Shown one piece after another: positions 19,960-32,162 of a stretch of 64,000 nucleotides of DNA (positions within the stretch are counted from its first letter, which is position 1; each line of letters opens with the position of its first letter). The DNA comes from Balamuthia mandrillaris. Lineage: Eukaryota; Discosea; Longamoebia; Balamuthiidae. The notes beneath the pieces are model-generated. The model did no database searches and was not told the origin of the DNA. It saw nothing but the letters and a program-made list of their open reading frames with translations. Location of the stretch: positions 1-64,000 of the forward strand of contig JAVKOQ010000147.1 in assembly GCA_031835245.1 (NCBI GenBank). Reading direction: 5' to 3'. The translations under genes and the position numbers were made by a program.

Positions 19960-21460
19960 ATGGACGGCTTGGCGTCACCTTCTTCGTTTGTGGGTGGAGG
20001 AGAGGCCTCGCCGGACGTGGAGTATGAGGACTGGGCTGTGCTGGCCTCGGGCAATCATTTTGTGTCCTCGGGACCGCCCCTCGTGAAGGAAGGCTGGCTT
20101 ACCAAACAAGGTTTGTGGCGTGCTCACTCGTCGTTAACCCCTCTTCTTCTCTCTTTCTTGGTTTCTCTCTTCGAAGAAGATAGAAGAGGAACAAGCACAT
20201 CTTCTTTCTCTTTTCGCTCTTCATCCTGTTCTCCTATGTTAGCATTGTTTTTGCTCACGAGTACGATAATAGGTGCTTCATGGAAAACATGGAGGGAGCG
20301 TTACTTTAAGATGTACGGCGATGGTTTTATATATTACTATCCCAACGACTCGGTTTGTATATCCTTCTCTTTGTCATCTTTTTCTTCTCTTTTCTTTTTC
20401 TTTTCTCTGTTCTCTGTTCTCTCTTGTTCTCTGTTCTCTGTTTTCTGTGCTCTCTTCTCTCTCTCTCTCTCTCTCTCTGTTCTCTGTTCTCTGTTCTCTG
20501 TTCTCTGTTCTTTGTTCTCTGTTCTCTGTTCTCTCTTCTCTGTTCTCTCTTCTCTGTTCTCTCTCTCTGTTCTCTCTTCTCTGTTCTCTCTCTCTGTTCT
20601 CTGTTCTCTGTTCTCTGTTCTCTGTTCTCTCTTCTCTGTTCTCTCTTCTCTGTTCTCTCTTCTCTGTTCTTTGTTCTCTCTTCTCTCTTCTCTCTTCTCT
20701 GTTCTCTCTTCTCTGTTCTCTGTTCTCTCTTCTCTGTTCTCTCTTCTCTGTTCTTTGTTCTCTCTTCTCTCTTCTCTCTTCTCTGTTCTCTCTTCTCTCT
20801 TCTCTGTTCTCTCTTCTCTCTTCTCTCTTCTCTCTTCTCTGTTCTTTGTTCTCTCTTCTCTCTTCTCTCTTCTCTCTTCTCTCTTCTCTCTTCTCTGTTC
20901 TCTGTTCTCTCTTCTCTCTTGTCGTTTCATTTTTTAACAAGAAAAACCTAATGTTATTCCTTTCACTGTTTTTCTCACAGTTGGGAGCGAGGAGTTTAGG
21001 CGAGCTCTGCCTGGTTCAAGCTTCCATTCGTTTTGAGAACAGCCTCTTCCGACGTGGACAGCATGGATGGGTAATCAGCGTGACGAAGCCAAAAGCGCGC
21101 GACTATATTCTCGTTTCCAAGACTGCGGAGGACCGCGCTTCTTGGATCGAGTCCATCAACACCATCATTCACCGTCTTCCAAAGGAGCAACTGCAGCGAC
21201 GAATGTTCTTTACAGATGAAGAAGAGGAGGAGGATGAAGAGGAAACATTTGATGAAGATGGTGACGAGGAAGAGGATAAGGAAGAAGGAGAGAATGGCGA
21301 GGAAGGAGAAGCGAAAAATAAGAAAGGACGAGCGAGGTTTAAAGATTTTGACTTTAGTTCGTGGTTGCATTCGTCGGATAACGTAAAGAAGCATGACAAG
21401 GCTACAGAAGAGAAGGAGAGAGGAAAGGAAGAGGAAGAAGATTATTCTGTTCCCGTAAGT

Positions 21461-21498
<38 letters not shown>

Positions 21499-22319
21499 AA
21501 TTGATCTTTACTTGTCTCTCTTATTGTTCTGTTCTTGCTCCATTTATCTTTCTGTTCCTTACTAACTCCATTTTATTAAAACAGTGGCATTGGATGGACC
21601 ATTGCGTAGGGTTAAGAGCCAACAACAAAAATGTTGCAGTGCTATGTTGTGTATCGGGCTACACTATATCCTCTTGCGAGTTGCACTTTAAAGGCAGGGA
21701 TGAACTGCTTTTGAACAGTGCTTCTCCTCCTCCTTCGGCAACTTCTCTAACTACTCCTTCTACTTCCTTCAGTGACACTTCGTTATCTTACTCTCTTCCC
21801 CCTACATCTTCTTCTTCTGCTCCTTCATCATCATCCGCTTCTCCTCCTTCCTCTTCTTCTTCTTCTCTGTCCTATTCATTCTCTTCTGCTTCTGCTGTCA
21901 CAGTTTCTGCCATAGCAACCACTTCAGGTTCCTCAACAACAATAGCTTCCTCCACCACCACCTCCACAACCACAACTGTAATAGCAACATCACCTCAAGT
22001 CATTGTGAAGTCAGAAACCTCTCAGCTTTTGTTTGCTGGGAAAGAGGCATGGGTCTTTGTGATTCCCCTGAAGGGAAGCAACAAAACCCTGGAGTTAGCT
22101 GCTGACACGCGCTTACAAATGGAAGCTTGGTGTCAATTCTTCACAGCGGCGAGCTCCAGTCGTCGAACGAGTGTTTCGTCGGAAGAGTCTCTTGCTTCTT
22201 CTTTGGCAACTATGAACAGTGGATTTCTTTGGGTGAAAAAGACATCGGGTCTGTGGGACCGGTTCTTTTGCATTAGCGACTATTCTCAGTTGGAGCGGTT
22301 TAAAATCAAGGACGTGGTA

Positions 22320-22365
<46 letters not shown>

Positions 22366-24226
22366 CGTTTCTCTGGTTACTTATTTGTTTATATCCTTTA
22401 TTCTCACTTTACGCTTTTCTTTTCAAACATCAAAAAGAGAGGAGTGAAACTGAAAGACATTCTCCATTCTGAAACCATCTCTCTCGACCAATCTTCTTCC
22501 TCTAAGAAAGTTATTCCACTGATGAACAAAAGCCAATCCAAATCCAAGTTCCTCTCTCAAGTCTGCCACGGCAACAAAGTTCTCAAGCTTTACTTCTCCA
22601 ACAAATCTTCTTCCTCGTCATCCCCTTCCTCTTCTTCTGCTTCATTTGCAACTGCCTCTGTGGCGGCTTCGCGGGCCATATCTTTTGTGGTTCGAGACCA
22701 AGACCATCTCCTCTATTTGAGAGAGCTCATCATGTCGGCTGTTGACGATCTTCAACCTCCAACAACAAAAGCGAAAGAGAGCAACAGACAAGACTTGAAA
22801 AGTTCGATGCAAGCTTCCTTGCTAAAGATCAGCAGCCGTTTTCGTTACGGTAACAAGGAAGTTCAACTAGAGAAAACAAATGCAACCTCTCCTTCTGGTT
22901 CTCTGTCCTCATCGAAAGAAAAAGTGGTAATCCCTTCGCCAGAAGTAAGACAACGCAAACGGCAACAGCAGCAACAGAAAAGATTGATGCAAGAGCGAAA
23001 GAGAAGAAGAAGAAAGAGAACGAGAATGACGAATGTGTTGTTGTTGGAGTGCGATCTGCAGTCGGCCAGGTTTGAGGCTCTTCACTCGGAACATACGGAG
23101 CTAAGAAACTTGGCCAGGAATCTTAGGCAACGAGGTGCCCAAGAAGCCAATGCAACATCATGTACCTCCCTGTCTCTCTCGCTCTTCTCTATTCTCATTT
23201 TGGTAGTTTCTCTTTCTCTCTTTTTTGCTAATGTTTGCCTTTAACAGTTGGAGACTGGGATACCTCCAAAAAGGTCAACGATGGACATTTCCGCATTCTT
23301 AGGTCAGTTTTAACGTTTCTGCGCTCTGTTTTTTATTTTCTTATTGTTTTGCTTTTAACTTTACAGTTTGGATGGAGGAGGTCTCCGAGCTATAATGGAA
23401 GCAGTTCTGCTAACTCGGTTGGTCCGTATCTTTCCTGATCTAATGGAGCGGATAGATCTCTTTGCTGGCGTTTCTGGCGGGTCCATAGTCGCTTCTGCTC
23501 TTGCTACAGGTACTTATCTTCTCTCCTTCTCTTGCTCTTCCTTTTTTCGTTGTATATGTTTCGTTTGTTCAACATAGTAATTCCTGTCCTCACTTCTGTC
23601 TTCTTTGCGCCATAAAAAGGCCACTCACCAGAGTATGTGGTGGAAATGTTCTACCTCTTTGGCCCCTTTGGCTTTAAACGCAAGGCCAGTACCGCCGGGC
23701 AATGGTTCAGCATCCGTCAGGCCAAGTTTGGCAACGAGGCGCTTGCTGCTGGTGGCGATGAATTCTATCACAACCTCACCTTAAAGCAAGTCCCTCGTAA
23801 CATCCTCATCACCTCCTTCTGTTTGGACAACGATGGCTTCGGAGGCAAACTTCGTTCCTGGGAGCCTCGCATCTATCACAACATTCCTCTGAAGAAGTTT
23901 CATTCTTCAACTTCCTTCCCTTCTTCCACAAGGAAACACATTCCATTGGATCAAATGGATCCGTCCACGATGAATCCGGGAGATCTCTTGCTTTGGGATT
24001 GCGTGATGGCTTCGGCGGCGGCTCCCATCTTCTTTCCTTCCTTCAAGAAACATGTGGATGGGGCTTGCATGGTGAACAATCCGGCATTGACGGCGTTGAC
24101 GACGGTAATCAGCGAGGAGGTCGTGGAGAAAAAGGATCTGGATAAAGTGCATATACTTTCGTTGGGCACTGGAAAGTTGTCACAGTTTCTTGATGGTTTG
24201 TTTTTATTAATTTTTGTTGTAGTTTG

Positions 24227-24270
<44 letters not shown>

Positions 24271-24844
24271 GTCTTCACTTCTTATTCGTTTATTTTCCAT
24301 CTTTTTTGTTGTGTTGTTCATTTATAACAAAAACAAAAAAACAGGATTAGAACACGATTGGGGAATGTTACAATGGGGTCCCAAACTAGCCGAAGTCATC
24401 TTTGGTGCAGGACTTCTCCATCAGGAACGAATGGTGGAGATGCTCCTTGGCGATCGTTACCACCAACTCAATCCGTTTATGGAGAAGCCTTTGGCCATGG
24501 ATGATCCGGCGTTACTTCCTGTGCTGGTGGAGATCGCAGACAATGTGGACCTGAGAAAGACGATCGAGTGGATTCGTGTCAACTTTTATGGAGAGGAGCC
24601 CAGAAGGAGACGAAGAGATTCTTTGAAAGAGAAAAAAGAACAACAACCAAGCGAAAGGAAAGGAGATGGCGGAGTAGGAGAAGAAAGTGAGGACAGCGAA
24701 TCAAGCGATAGTGATAGTGAAGGAGAAAAGGAGAATGATAAGATGAGAGGAGGACTGGGAGGCATCGAGGAGCATCATAGATTGGTGCATGACAGGACGG
24801 CTTGGTATGGTTCTGCTATGACGTTGAATCAGTCGTGTGAATAA
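19960..24844 (+). CDS. Double-PH patatin-like phospholipase
   Basis: Predicted membrane-recruited patatin/iPLA2-type lipase. Nine exons: 19960-20110, 20273-20352, 20981-21454, 21585-22316, 22438-23161, 23248-23302, 23367-23509, 23620-24195, 24345-24844; 1144 aa. PH1 (about 41-160): LVKEGWLTKQG, WKTWRERYFKMYGDGFIYYY, then SKTAEDRASWIESINTII. PH2-like region (about 400-560): GFLWVKKTSGLWDRFFCI. A coiled or basic linker follows. Patatin domain (about 730-1000): oxyanion loop SLDGGGLRAI, nucleophile elbow GVSGGSIVAS, catalytic Asp in HVDGACMVNNPA, and LSLGTGK. The acidic Ser-rich tail (EDSESSDSDSEGE) looks like a CK2 target. Intron 2 is 628 nt of TTCTC-type repeats. PH domains suggest phosphoinositide-dependent targeting; acyl-hydrolase substrate is unknown. 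Confidence 0.9.
20395..20925 (+). repeat. TTCTC/TGTTCTC satellite filling intron 2 of the PH-patatin gene
   Basis: About 530 nt of pyrimidine-only repeats mixing TTCTC, TGTTCTC and CTCTCT units with nested higher-order copies. Both strands are open in several frames, which creates long spurious ORFs. The flanking splice sites (20353 donor, 20980 acceptor) are intact. Confidence 0.9.
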
Positions 24845-24915
24845 ACAAAAAAAAAAACCAAAGAATCTTCAATACACATCCGTTCTTATGCACGTTGTTT
24901 CCTTTCCACTGTCAA

Positions 24916-26038
24916 CTAACTTCGAAGGATGGAAGACTGGACGATGGTGAGGTCTGGCGCCGAGTAGCCAGTGTTGAACCCCATCACAAACGGATGCGGA
25001 GGCAAAGGCAGGACACCCTGCTCCTTACCATCCACCTCAAAGCGCACCTCGTTCTTGCCCTCTCTTGCATCCACAGTAACAACCATGGTACAGAACTCGG
25101 AGGTTCTACTTGGCAGGTCGATGGGATATTGTTCGATCTTGCCGCTCTCTCCGGACGGCCGACGATGAAAAAGGGTGCAGTCGCTCAAGCTGATAGCCGC
25201 AAAGGGAATAAACGGACGCACACCGCGCCCAATGCCAGAGTTGAAGTAGTCCGAGGCGGTGTTGAAGTGGTGGAAGCTCTTCTGGTCATGGAAGAGGCCT
25301 ATCTCCCAGTAACGCGTCTTGGAGCGGAACTCTATCTCTATGGCCTTGCCGGCCCAGTCCATGAACATGGCCTTGCCTTCCTCCTCCTCTTGCTCCTGCT
25401 TGAAAGCAGGAGAGCGAACGTCATTGCTGGCTCTCGCTCGGTCCTGCAGCCCTCTGATGAGGTGAGGCGGTTGGTCCGGCTCAGGAGGCGGTGCGGGCAG
25501 CTTACTGGCCAGCCACTGGCAGCTTTGCCGCAGCTGCCGCTCGGTGGAGAGCACGGCCTTGGGGCAGTGCCCTTTGTGCTCGTCCCTGGCGATGGTCTTG
25601 TGGTCCCTCTGCTCTATCAGGTAGCTTTTGCAGGCGAGCAGCGGGTGAAAGCAGAAATTATTCTCGGAGCGTTCTCTAAAGGTCTGCAGCCAAGAGGTGG
25701 ACATCGCGCCTCCCTGGTGCTCGATGGTGTGGGCCTCTTCCTCGCCAAAGTGCTGGCGGAAAAAGTGGCTCCAGAGGTAGTTGTCCTGCGCCACGGCGGA
25801 CCATCGCTTGTTCACCGTGAAACACCGGCACAAGTGCTTGAGCTCCAGAAACCTAAACACGTCCGCCTGTACACATAGGGTCAGAGTAGATGAGTGAGAG
25901 TCATAGCGTGAAAAAATAACCCTCCTGGGAGGAGGAAGGACCAACCAGTAACTCTTGCGGCAACTCGTCCCAAACAGAGTTTGTCCTTTGCATTCCCCTT
26001 CTTTCTTTGTTCTGACGAAGTTTCGCAGACAAACCCAT
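24916..26038 (-). CDS. F-box protein with SPRY-like C-terminal domain
   Basis: Two exons, 26038-25946 and 25866-24916, 347 aa. The F-box is split by the intron: VWDELPQELL is encoded in exon 1 and ADVFRFLELKHLCRCFTVNK in exon 2, with the usual W at KRWSAVAQDNYLW. Without splicing, the exon 2 frame reads into the intron and loses the F-box start. Downstream, about residues 190-345 (IEIEFRSKTRYWEIGLFHDQ, GRGVRPFIPFAA, NEVRFEVDGKEQGV) look like a B30.2/SPRY-type beta-sandwich, a substrate-binding module; that assignment is moderate. Together these suggest an SCF ubiquitin-ligase adaptor. It converges with the patatin gene 71 nt away and shares a divergent promoter with the beta-helix gene on the other side. 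Confidence 0.78.
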
Positions 26039-26396
26039 CGTGGAGCCTCAATGCAGCAGATCCTCGAGTATTCCATTGTCTTTGGGTTTTCCCGCAAGAA
26101 CGCCCTGGTTACGGCTAGACATTACTCATACTTGCTCTATTCCACTTGGTGTTGAGAGGAAATTCACGCGGAAAAGTTTGCTTTATCGGCAATATGTCGA
26201 CAATATTTTGCGGATAATTATCTTATTTAGACGATATTTTCCTTTTTGTGACTCAATGATGTCATCAGTTACCTAATTTAACAAATTTAACCGGGTGGAA
26301 ATAATATTCATTTATCCGAATGCAATAATATTATAATCGTGGTAATGCATCATGCCCCGATAACAAAGAGGACCAAGCTAAAACGAACGAACGACC
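26039..26396. promoter_or_regulatory. Divergent promoter with TGTCGACA and TGATGTCATCA
   Basis: TGTCGACA at 26195-26202 and the 11-mer TGATGTCATCA at 26257-26267 (second copy at 11954). The stretch 26200-26340 is AT-rich. No coding signal. Confidence 0.5.
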
Positions 26397-26476
26397 ATGG
26401 CCGGGCGCAGCGTGACCATTCTCCTGGGGCTCTGTGTATGTTTTTTCCTATGTGGCTCTTCTGCAGGTTGGTTTCT

Positions 26477-26511
<35 letters not shown>

Positions 26512-29500
26512 TTTCGTAATACTAAAAGATAGGCTTTGTGATGAATAAAGCCATATTGGATTTGATTCTCGATCCTTTATGTGGTGAAGGTTGTGTGGAC
26601 GACGTGTTTTCCTCGTTAGAAGATGTATTTGGTATGTTGTTTTGTTTTGTTAAAAAAAAGTTTGAGAAGAACTTATTTGGGTCTTCTTGCAACAACAGAA
26701 TATGCTGCAGGAGAAGTGGTGGAAGAACTTACCTTAACAATTACAGAGGGAGTATTTGATTTGCCCCTGCTGCCTGACTATCCACTCACCATCATGTAAC
26801 CTTACTTTCTCATTCTTCTTTCCTTCCTCCTTTTTTTTTTGAAACGGTGTTGCTTCTCGCATGAGCTCACTTTCCCTCTCTTTCGCCTTGAAGAGGAGAC
26901 TTGAAAGATCTTTCCAAAGTCATCTTAACCATCCCTTCCGGCTCCTGCGGTTCCTTGGCTTCCAACCTGACTTTGCAAGGCTTAACGCTACATTCGGCAT
27001 GTTCTACTGCAGCATTGGTTGTGGAAGCAGGCCTGACCTTAACCCTGGATAATGTTGCGATCGTGGAGGCTACTGCAATCGCCGTTCAAGTCAATAACGG
27101 AGCGTTACTCCTCACAAATAATCTCCTCTCAGATATTTTGGACCCTACTGGTACGTGTTGAACGCTCTTCGCTTCTTGCTTCTGGCTAATTCTTCTTCAT
27201 CTTTCTTTTATGGTTTCTCTTGTTCTTGTTCTTGTTCTTGTTCTTGTTATTCTTCTTGTTCTTGTTCTTGTTCTTCTTCTTCTTCTTCTTGTTCTTCTTC
27301 TTCGTCTTCTTCTACTTCTTCTTTCTGCCCCTTTCTTCCGTGCTTGCGTCATCTATCCTTAACTCGATGAATTCAGTTGTGTTATCTGACGGTGCTCAGT
27401 GGATCAGCAGCGGTATTGTTGAAATTCTCAACACTGCAACGTCTGGAGATGGTACGTTGCTTTTTCGTCTTCCTACTTTGTTATCTATTCCACCCTTAAA
27501 CATAACAAAAAACAAAGCACACGCAGCACCAGCCATTCAACTTGGCAGTTATGCCTTTTGGCAAAGCAATGGTCCCGTTTCCTTTACAGGACTTTTAATC
27601 CCTGGTTGGTGTTTCGGCTCTTTCTGTCACTCTCTCTACTCCCGTTGCATTAGTTGTTCTCTCCATTAACTCACTTTTCGTGTCTCTCTCTCTCTCTCTC
27701 TCTTCCATGTTTGTATAACAATATGTTATAGCCCTCCGACTGAACATATCAGCAACCTGGAAACAATATGCCGCTGTTACATTCCAGGATAACGTCATTA
27801 CAGACGCATCAAGTTCTCTGGGTTAGTAAATCTACATGTATTACTTTCATTATTTTCGTATCTTTCTCTCTTGTCCTTTCTTTGGTTGTTTTCTATAGTC
27901 AGTCTCCTTATTATTACTTCCGTTAAAGTTCATCTCTCTGGATCAACATGGCTCAGCTTGGCCCCAGTCGAACTTATCAATAACTCTGTTCACGGTACCA
28001 TCTCGTATCTTCTCATTCTCCATTTGGTTCCTTGTTTTTTACCTCATGAGAAATGAGGTTTGATTTGCTCGCTTTCTTACAATCCTTTTTCACTCAAACA
28101 ACCATCACTCCTATAGCGGCGCACATTCTGCTTGACGCAGCCTCCCATCTAGTCTTTCACTATACCCTCTCTTTTCAACCTGAAGAACGGTCCTCTTCTC
28201 TGTTCTCTTGCCACGACTCGACCGTTGTTTCTTCTCTCTTTGGCGTGGGGTCTGAAAACAACAATTGCATAGTTGTAACGGACTTGGCTATAGCACAATG
28301 GAACCTCAATCCTGAACACCTTTTAGTCTTTGACAAGGATGGAAACAACAAGAGGATCGTTATTTGGGAACCCAACGGAACGGAAACGTTCTACATTGGC
28401 TTTGTAGAGGCTCTAACAGAGTCGTTCAACATCTCCATTGGAACAAGCGACAACTTTCTTCCGGCCGGCGTTTCGTTGCCACAGACGCTCATTCCAATAA
28501 CAACCGGCCAGAACATCTTCCAACTTACCCTCGCCGTTCAAAACATCGTTCAATCTGCTTCGAACCAACTCTTCACGCTTTTGTTGGAACCGCTGGAGCT
28601 GCTTCTTCCAAAATACCTTCTTCAGTCCACGCTCTCCTCTTTGGATGTTCTGACTTCTTCTTCGGTGTTGCATTTGCCTTCTTCCACCGTTTTGTTCCCT
28701 TTCAACAATCCAGACTTTGTCTTTGTTCCAGCTCTCAATTCTTCTTCTTCGTCTTTACCCAACGAAATCTCAACCACTTCAGTACAAGCGTTCTTCCTCG
28801 AACTCTTCGAGGTGGAGAACAATGCCTCTTCTTCGTCTTATCAACAAGTCGTCCATTCGGTTTCTCTTTTCGATTTGAGTTGGAATTATTCTTCAACTGC
28901 TTCTTCATTTTCCTTCTCAACGCACGTAAACATTGGAGAGCAAAACGACTCGACGACCACTCGCATAGAAGTTATCTTCACGACGGTTGAAGCGGGTTCA
29001 CATGTTGAACTTCCCGACGACTCCCTTCTAAGCTTTGTGGAAGACAGCCTAAAGTGGACTTTAGTTTTGGAGAATTGGCCATTTGCCAACGAAGAAAACG
29101 TTTTGAAGCTACGAACGACTCTTCGAACGGGAGATGAAAAGTGGTTATCCGTTACTCAAGAGGATGAAGAGGAAGAAGAAGACAGGGAGAAAGAGTTTGT
29201 GTTGGAGGCAGCAAACAGCAAAGCATTCCTGAGAGTGTTGTCGATTTGTTGGACGGAAGAAGAGTTTGATAAGGAAAAGCAAGTCGACGTGCAAGTGACA
29301 CAATCCGACACGAAACACTCCGAAGTGGAAGTCGTCTTCACCTTTCCTACTTTCCAACAATCGCTTCGTTACGACCCCGACTTGTCCGTTTTGTTAGCCA
29401 ACGATGAAGGAGCCGATGGGGAAGAAAATGGTGAAAAGGACGATGGAGAGGAAGACAAAGTATTGTTGACTATCGTGTTGCCAATTGTGTTGGCAGTGGC

Positions 29501-29615
29501 TGTCGTGGTGGTCGTTGTGGTGAGCATTGCAGGAGTGATCGTGTTGCGAAGAAAGAACACAAAGATGATCAACAGGACCAACAAAGTCAACTTCGAGTTA
29601 ACCTCTCATCCATAA
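26397..29615 (+). CDS. Type I membrane protein with exon-encoded beta-helix-like repeats (paralogue A)
   Basis: Nine exons: 26397-26466, 26533-26631, 26699-26795, 26894-27150, 27377-27451, 27518-27604, 27732-27821, 27899-27994, 28117-29615; 789 aa. Signal peptide VTILLGLCVCFFLCGSSAG; C-terminal helix VLPIVLAVAVVVVVVVSIAG with a short basic tail. The ectodomain resembles pectin-lyase-like beta-helices: LTLQGLTLHSACSTAALVVE, then units such as SDGAQWISSGIVEI, GSYAFWQSNGPVSF and LSGSTWLSLAPVEL, each on its own exon. The 400-residue region before the helix is Ser/Thr-rich and acidic with no family I recognise. All introns but one are phase 1, so repeat exons are symmetrical. A surface adhesion or recognition role is plausible but unproven. 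Paralogue B follows in tandem. Confidence 0.78.
27220..27330 (+). repeat. TTCTTG/TTC microsatellite in intron 4 of paralogue A
   Basis: Pyrimidine-rich TTCTTGTTC and TTCTTC units downstream of the 27151 donor. Confidence 0.85.
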
Positions 29616-30307
29616 AACTCCTTCAACTGCTTTTCTATTTGTAATGTTTGTTTGTATAAAAGCACCCCTTTAATTTTTTTTAATACTTTTCGGCTTTACC
29701 TGAACAACTATAGCGTTAGGTCGGGAGTCTTTCACAACTACGCGCCCGATGGGAGTGAGTCTTTCATCTAAAATAAATCATCTTCTGTTTTTTAGTTGTG
29801 GCTGTTGTTCCTCCACAAGAATGTTCATTGAGGGCGAAGACTGAAGTGGCCTCCAAAGTGAAAGACCGGTTGTGTTCACCCGCAATGAGACGGTTGTGTT
29901 GAGGAGGCTCAATACGGTTTGTCACGGAGCCGTGGAACGACGAAGGAATGGCGGAGGTTGTTCCGGTTGGGTGAATGTGACCCACATGAAAGCGAATGAA
30001 TAGGATGTGGGAGTGGTCTCTCTTCCTTGCCCTTCTTTCACCGTTGTCTGCCGTACGACCCTCACTTCAACTCACTGCACGGTGACAAACGGGGCTTCCA
30101 GTAGGAGAAGACCGGCAAAGCACCCGAAAACGAAAGCCAACCAGAGCTAGCCTGTAAACATTTAGGTGAATCGTTTATCCAGGAAGCAATCATGCATTCG
30201 CGTTTGCATAATTGAATAAGTTACGAAAAGAAGACCGTGCAGAGCCAAGGAGGCTACAAGTCATAGACGGCGCCACCAAGAGAGATAGCCCCCTTGTATG
30301 TAAAGCC
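29616..30307. other. Intergenic region between the beta-helix paralogues
   Basis: No gene I can support. A minus-strand frame at 29764-29985 has mixed composition but no start context, splice partner or recognisable motif. Likely holds the 3' end of paralogue A and the promoter of paralogue B. Confidence 0.4.
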
Positions 30308-32001
30308 ATGTATCCCAGTGTTTGCTTGTTTGTGGGGCTCTGTTTGTTTGCTTCTTCAACTCTCTCCGGTACAACAGTTTTCAAAAAATATAAAGCAAAG
30401 AAGAGAGGATACCACCACCACAGAACTCCGTGGTGCCAGTTACTAACACCTTGCTTCCCACCAACAGAGGTTATCTTTCCAGTACCAGCGGACTGTACCT
30501 CTTGCAACCTCAACACGTACTTGGGTACCGTTTGTTTTTTTTGTCTTGCTTGCGTTACATCTCCTGAACGTTATACCGGTTTCCTTTACATTCTATTTTT
30601 TTTTTAGAGGGTGTTGAGTTAGAAGCTTATCGCTTGGAGCTTCCGCCAAACACGTATGAATGGACGATACCCGCTCTCGGGTATTCAGCTCCTGTTACCA
30701 TCGAGTACTTCTTTCTCCTTTGCTCATTCGCTTTACTTTTATGTTTACTGTTCAAACAAGAAAAACCAATGTTAACACTGCACCAACAGAGGCAAAGGAG
30801 CGCACCCAACGGACGTGAAGATCATAAACTGTCTGGGTTCTAGCATCCAAGCCAACCTCACGTTGATAAACGTTTGGTTGCAAGGACCATGCACCGGGTT
30901 GTCTCTTTTTGTTATGGTTCCGCGTTTTAACCTCTCCCTGCACAATGTCCACCTCCAAAACGAAGAGGGAGGCGGCGTTGAAATGAACGAAGGGTGCTCG
31001 CTCCTGACGGACAACCTGGTGGCTAATGGACTCTTTGGCACTGCAGGTCTTTACCTCATGTGTTATTGTATTGGTGCTTTGGTGTAACTAACATCTTAGC
31101 TTTTTCCTCCAGTGTCATTGCATGAAGGAGCTGAGTGGATTAGTAACGGCGATGTTTGGATTGAAGATGTCTATTCGCCGGACCTAAGTACTTTTTACTT
31201 GTTCTTCCTTTGTTTGGCCTCTTTTTCCTCATTCTCTTTCTCTTTCTCTTTCTCTTTCTCTTTCTCTTTCTCTTTCTCTTTCTCTTTCTCTTTCTCCCTT
31301 CTCTTTCTCCTTCTCTTTCTCTTTTTTTCTCCTTCTCTTTCTCCTTCTCCTTCTCTTTCTCTTTCTCCCAAAACGCTGCTTCAGACAAAGGCGCAATCGA
31401 CATGAGCTATGATACACAGTGGACAAGCAACGGTCCAGTTTACTTGATAAACGCAAAAGCAAGAGGTGAGTCGTTCTTAATGCTGTGCGCTCATCAAATG
31501 TTGTAACAAACCTTTATCAGCTGTAATGCTGACGGACAGCAGCTTATGGACGTCATACGACAAGGTATTCTTTAAGAATGGCAATACCGGTATGTGCGCG
31601 CTGCGAAGATTTGTCTTTGAGTGTCCGTTTGTTCTCACATCTTTCCATAACAACTAGCTGTCTGGCTTGAGAAGTCTACATGTACGTTTTGAACTTCCAT
31701 CCCGTTGTGCATCCCATCCATTCACTCTCGTTCTGCTCGCCTTCCAACGCTCACTTCTCCCGAACCATCGGTTCCCCTTTGTGCTCTCCTCTGCCTCTCC
31801 ACTCTGCTCGCATGGCGAACAGTCTCATCGGATGAGGACCACTTTGAGCTGGGCGCCAAGGAGGAGGTGTGCAGCAGCCGCGCAGCCACCCTGGCCCTCT
31901 CCTTCACCAGGACGCCGTTGAGCGGCACCTTGGCAGGTTCCCCCGGCACCGCCATCAACTTTGACCTCAGGCAGTTCATCAAGGCTGCCGACCTCTCCTG
32001 A
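30308..32001 (+). CDS. Secreted beta-helix-like protein (paralogue B, no membrane anchor)
   Basis: Nine exons: 30308-30368, 30468-30524, 30608-30704, 30790-31046, 31113-31187, 31385-31465, 31521-31589, 31658-31681, 31823-32001; 299 aa. Signal peptide SVCLFVGLCLFASSTLSG. Exons 3, 4 and 5 are exactly 97, 257 and 75 nt, as in paralogue A, with identical intron phases (2, then 1). Repeat units: LHEGAEWISNGDVWIEDV, DMSYDTQWTSNGPVYLINA, LTDSSLWTSYDKVFFKNG. Exon 8 is a 24-nt micro-exon (VWLEKSTC). The last exon (SSDEDHFELGAKEEVCSSRA to KAADLS) is not repetitive and carries no transmembrane helix, unlike A. Its assignment rests on frame and phase only and is the least certain part. Probably a soluble partner or truncated duplicate. 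Confidence 0.7.
31225..31368 (+). repeat. (TTTCTC)n microsatellite in intron 5 of paralogue B
   Basis: About 20 hexamer units CTTTCT with some CTCCTT interruptions, just upstream of exon 6. Confidence 0.9.
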
Positions 32002-32049
32002 ATGAACAGCCCCAACAATAAACAATGATACCCAAAGATCTTTTTTTGT

Positions 32050-32086
<37 letters not shown>

Positions 32087-32162
32087 TTGCTCTTCTTTCT
32101 TCTTTCTTTCTTTCTTGCTTCTTTCTTCTATTATTTCGCAGAACCAAAAAGCAGCAGCAGCC

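Noticed and set aside
20273-21565. 430-residue plus-strand open frame rich in Leu, Ser and Phe
   Set aside because: It is exon 2 and exon 3 of the PH-patatin gene joined through the unspliced repeat intron; the repeat lets it stay open.
24895-25878. 327-residue plus-strand open frame
   Set aside because: Antisense shadow of the F-box/SPRY-like gene, whose splice sites and F-box support the minus strand.
29764-29985. Minus-strand frame of mixed composition between the beta-helix genes
   Set aside because: No family resemblance, splice partner or start context.
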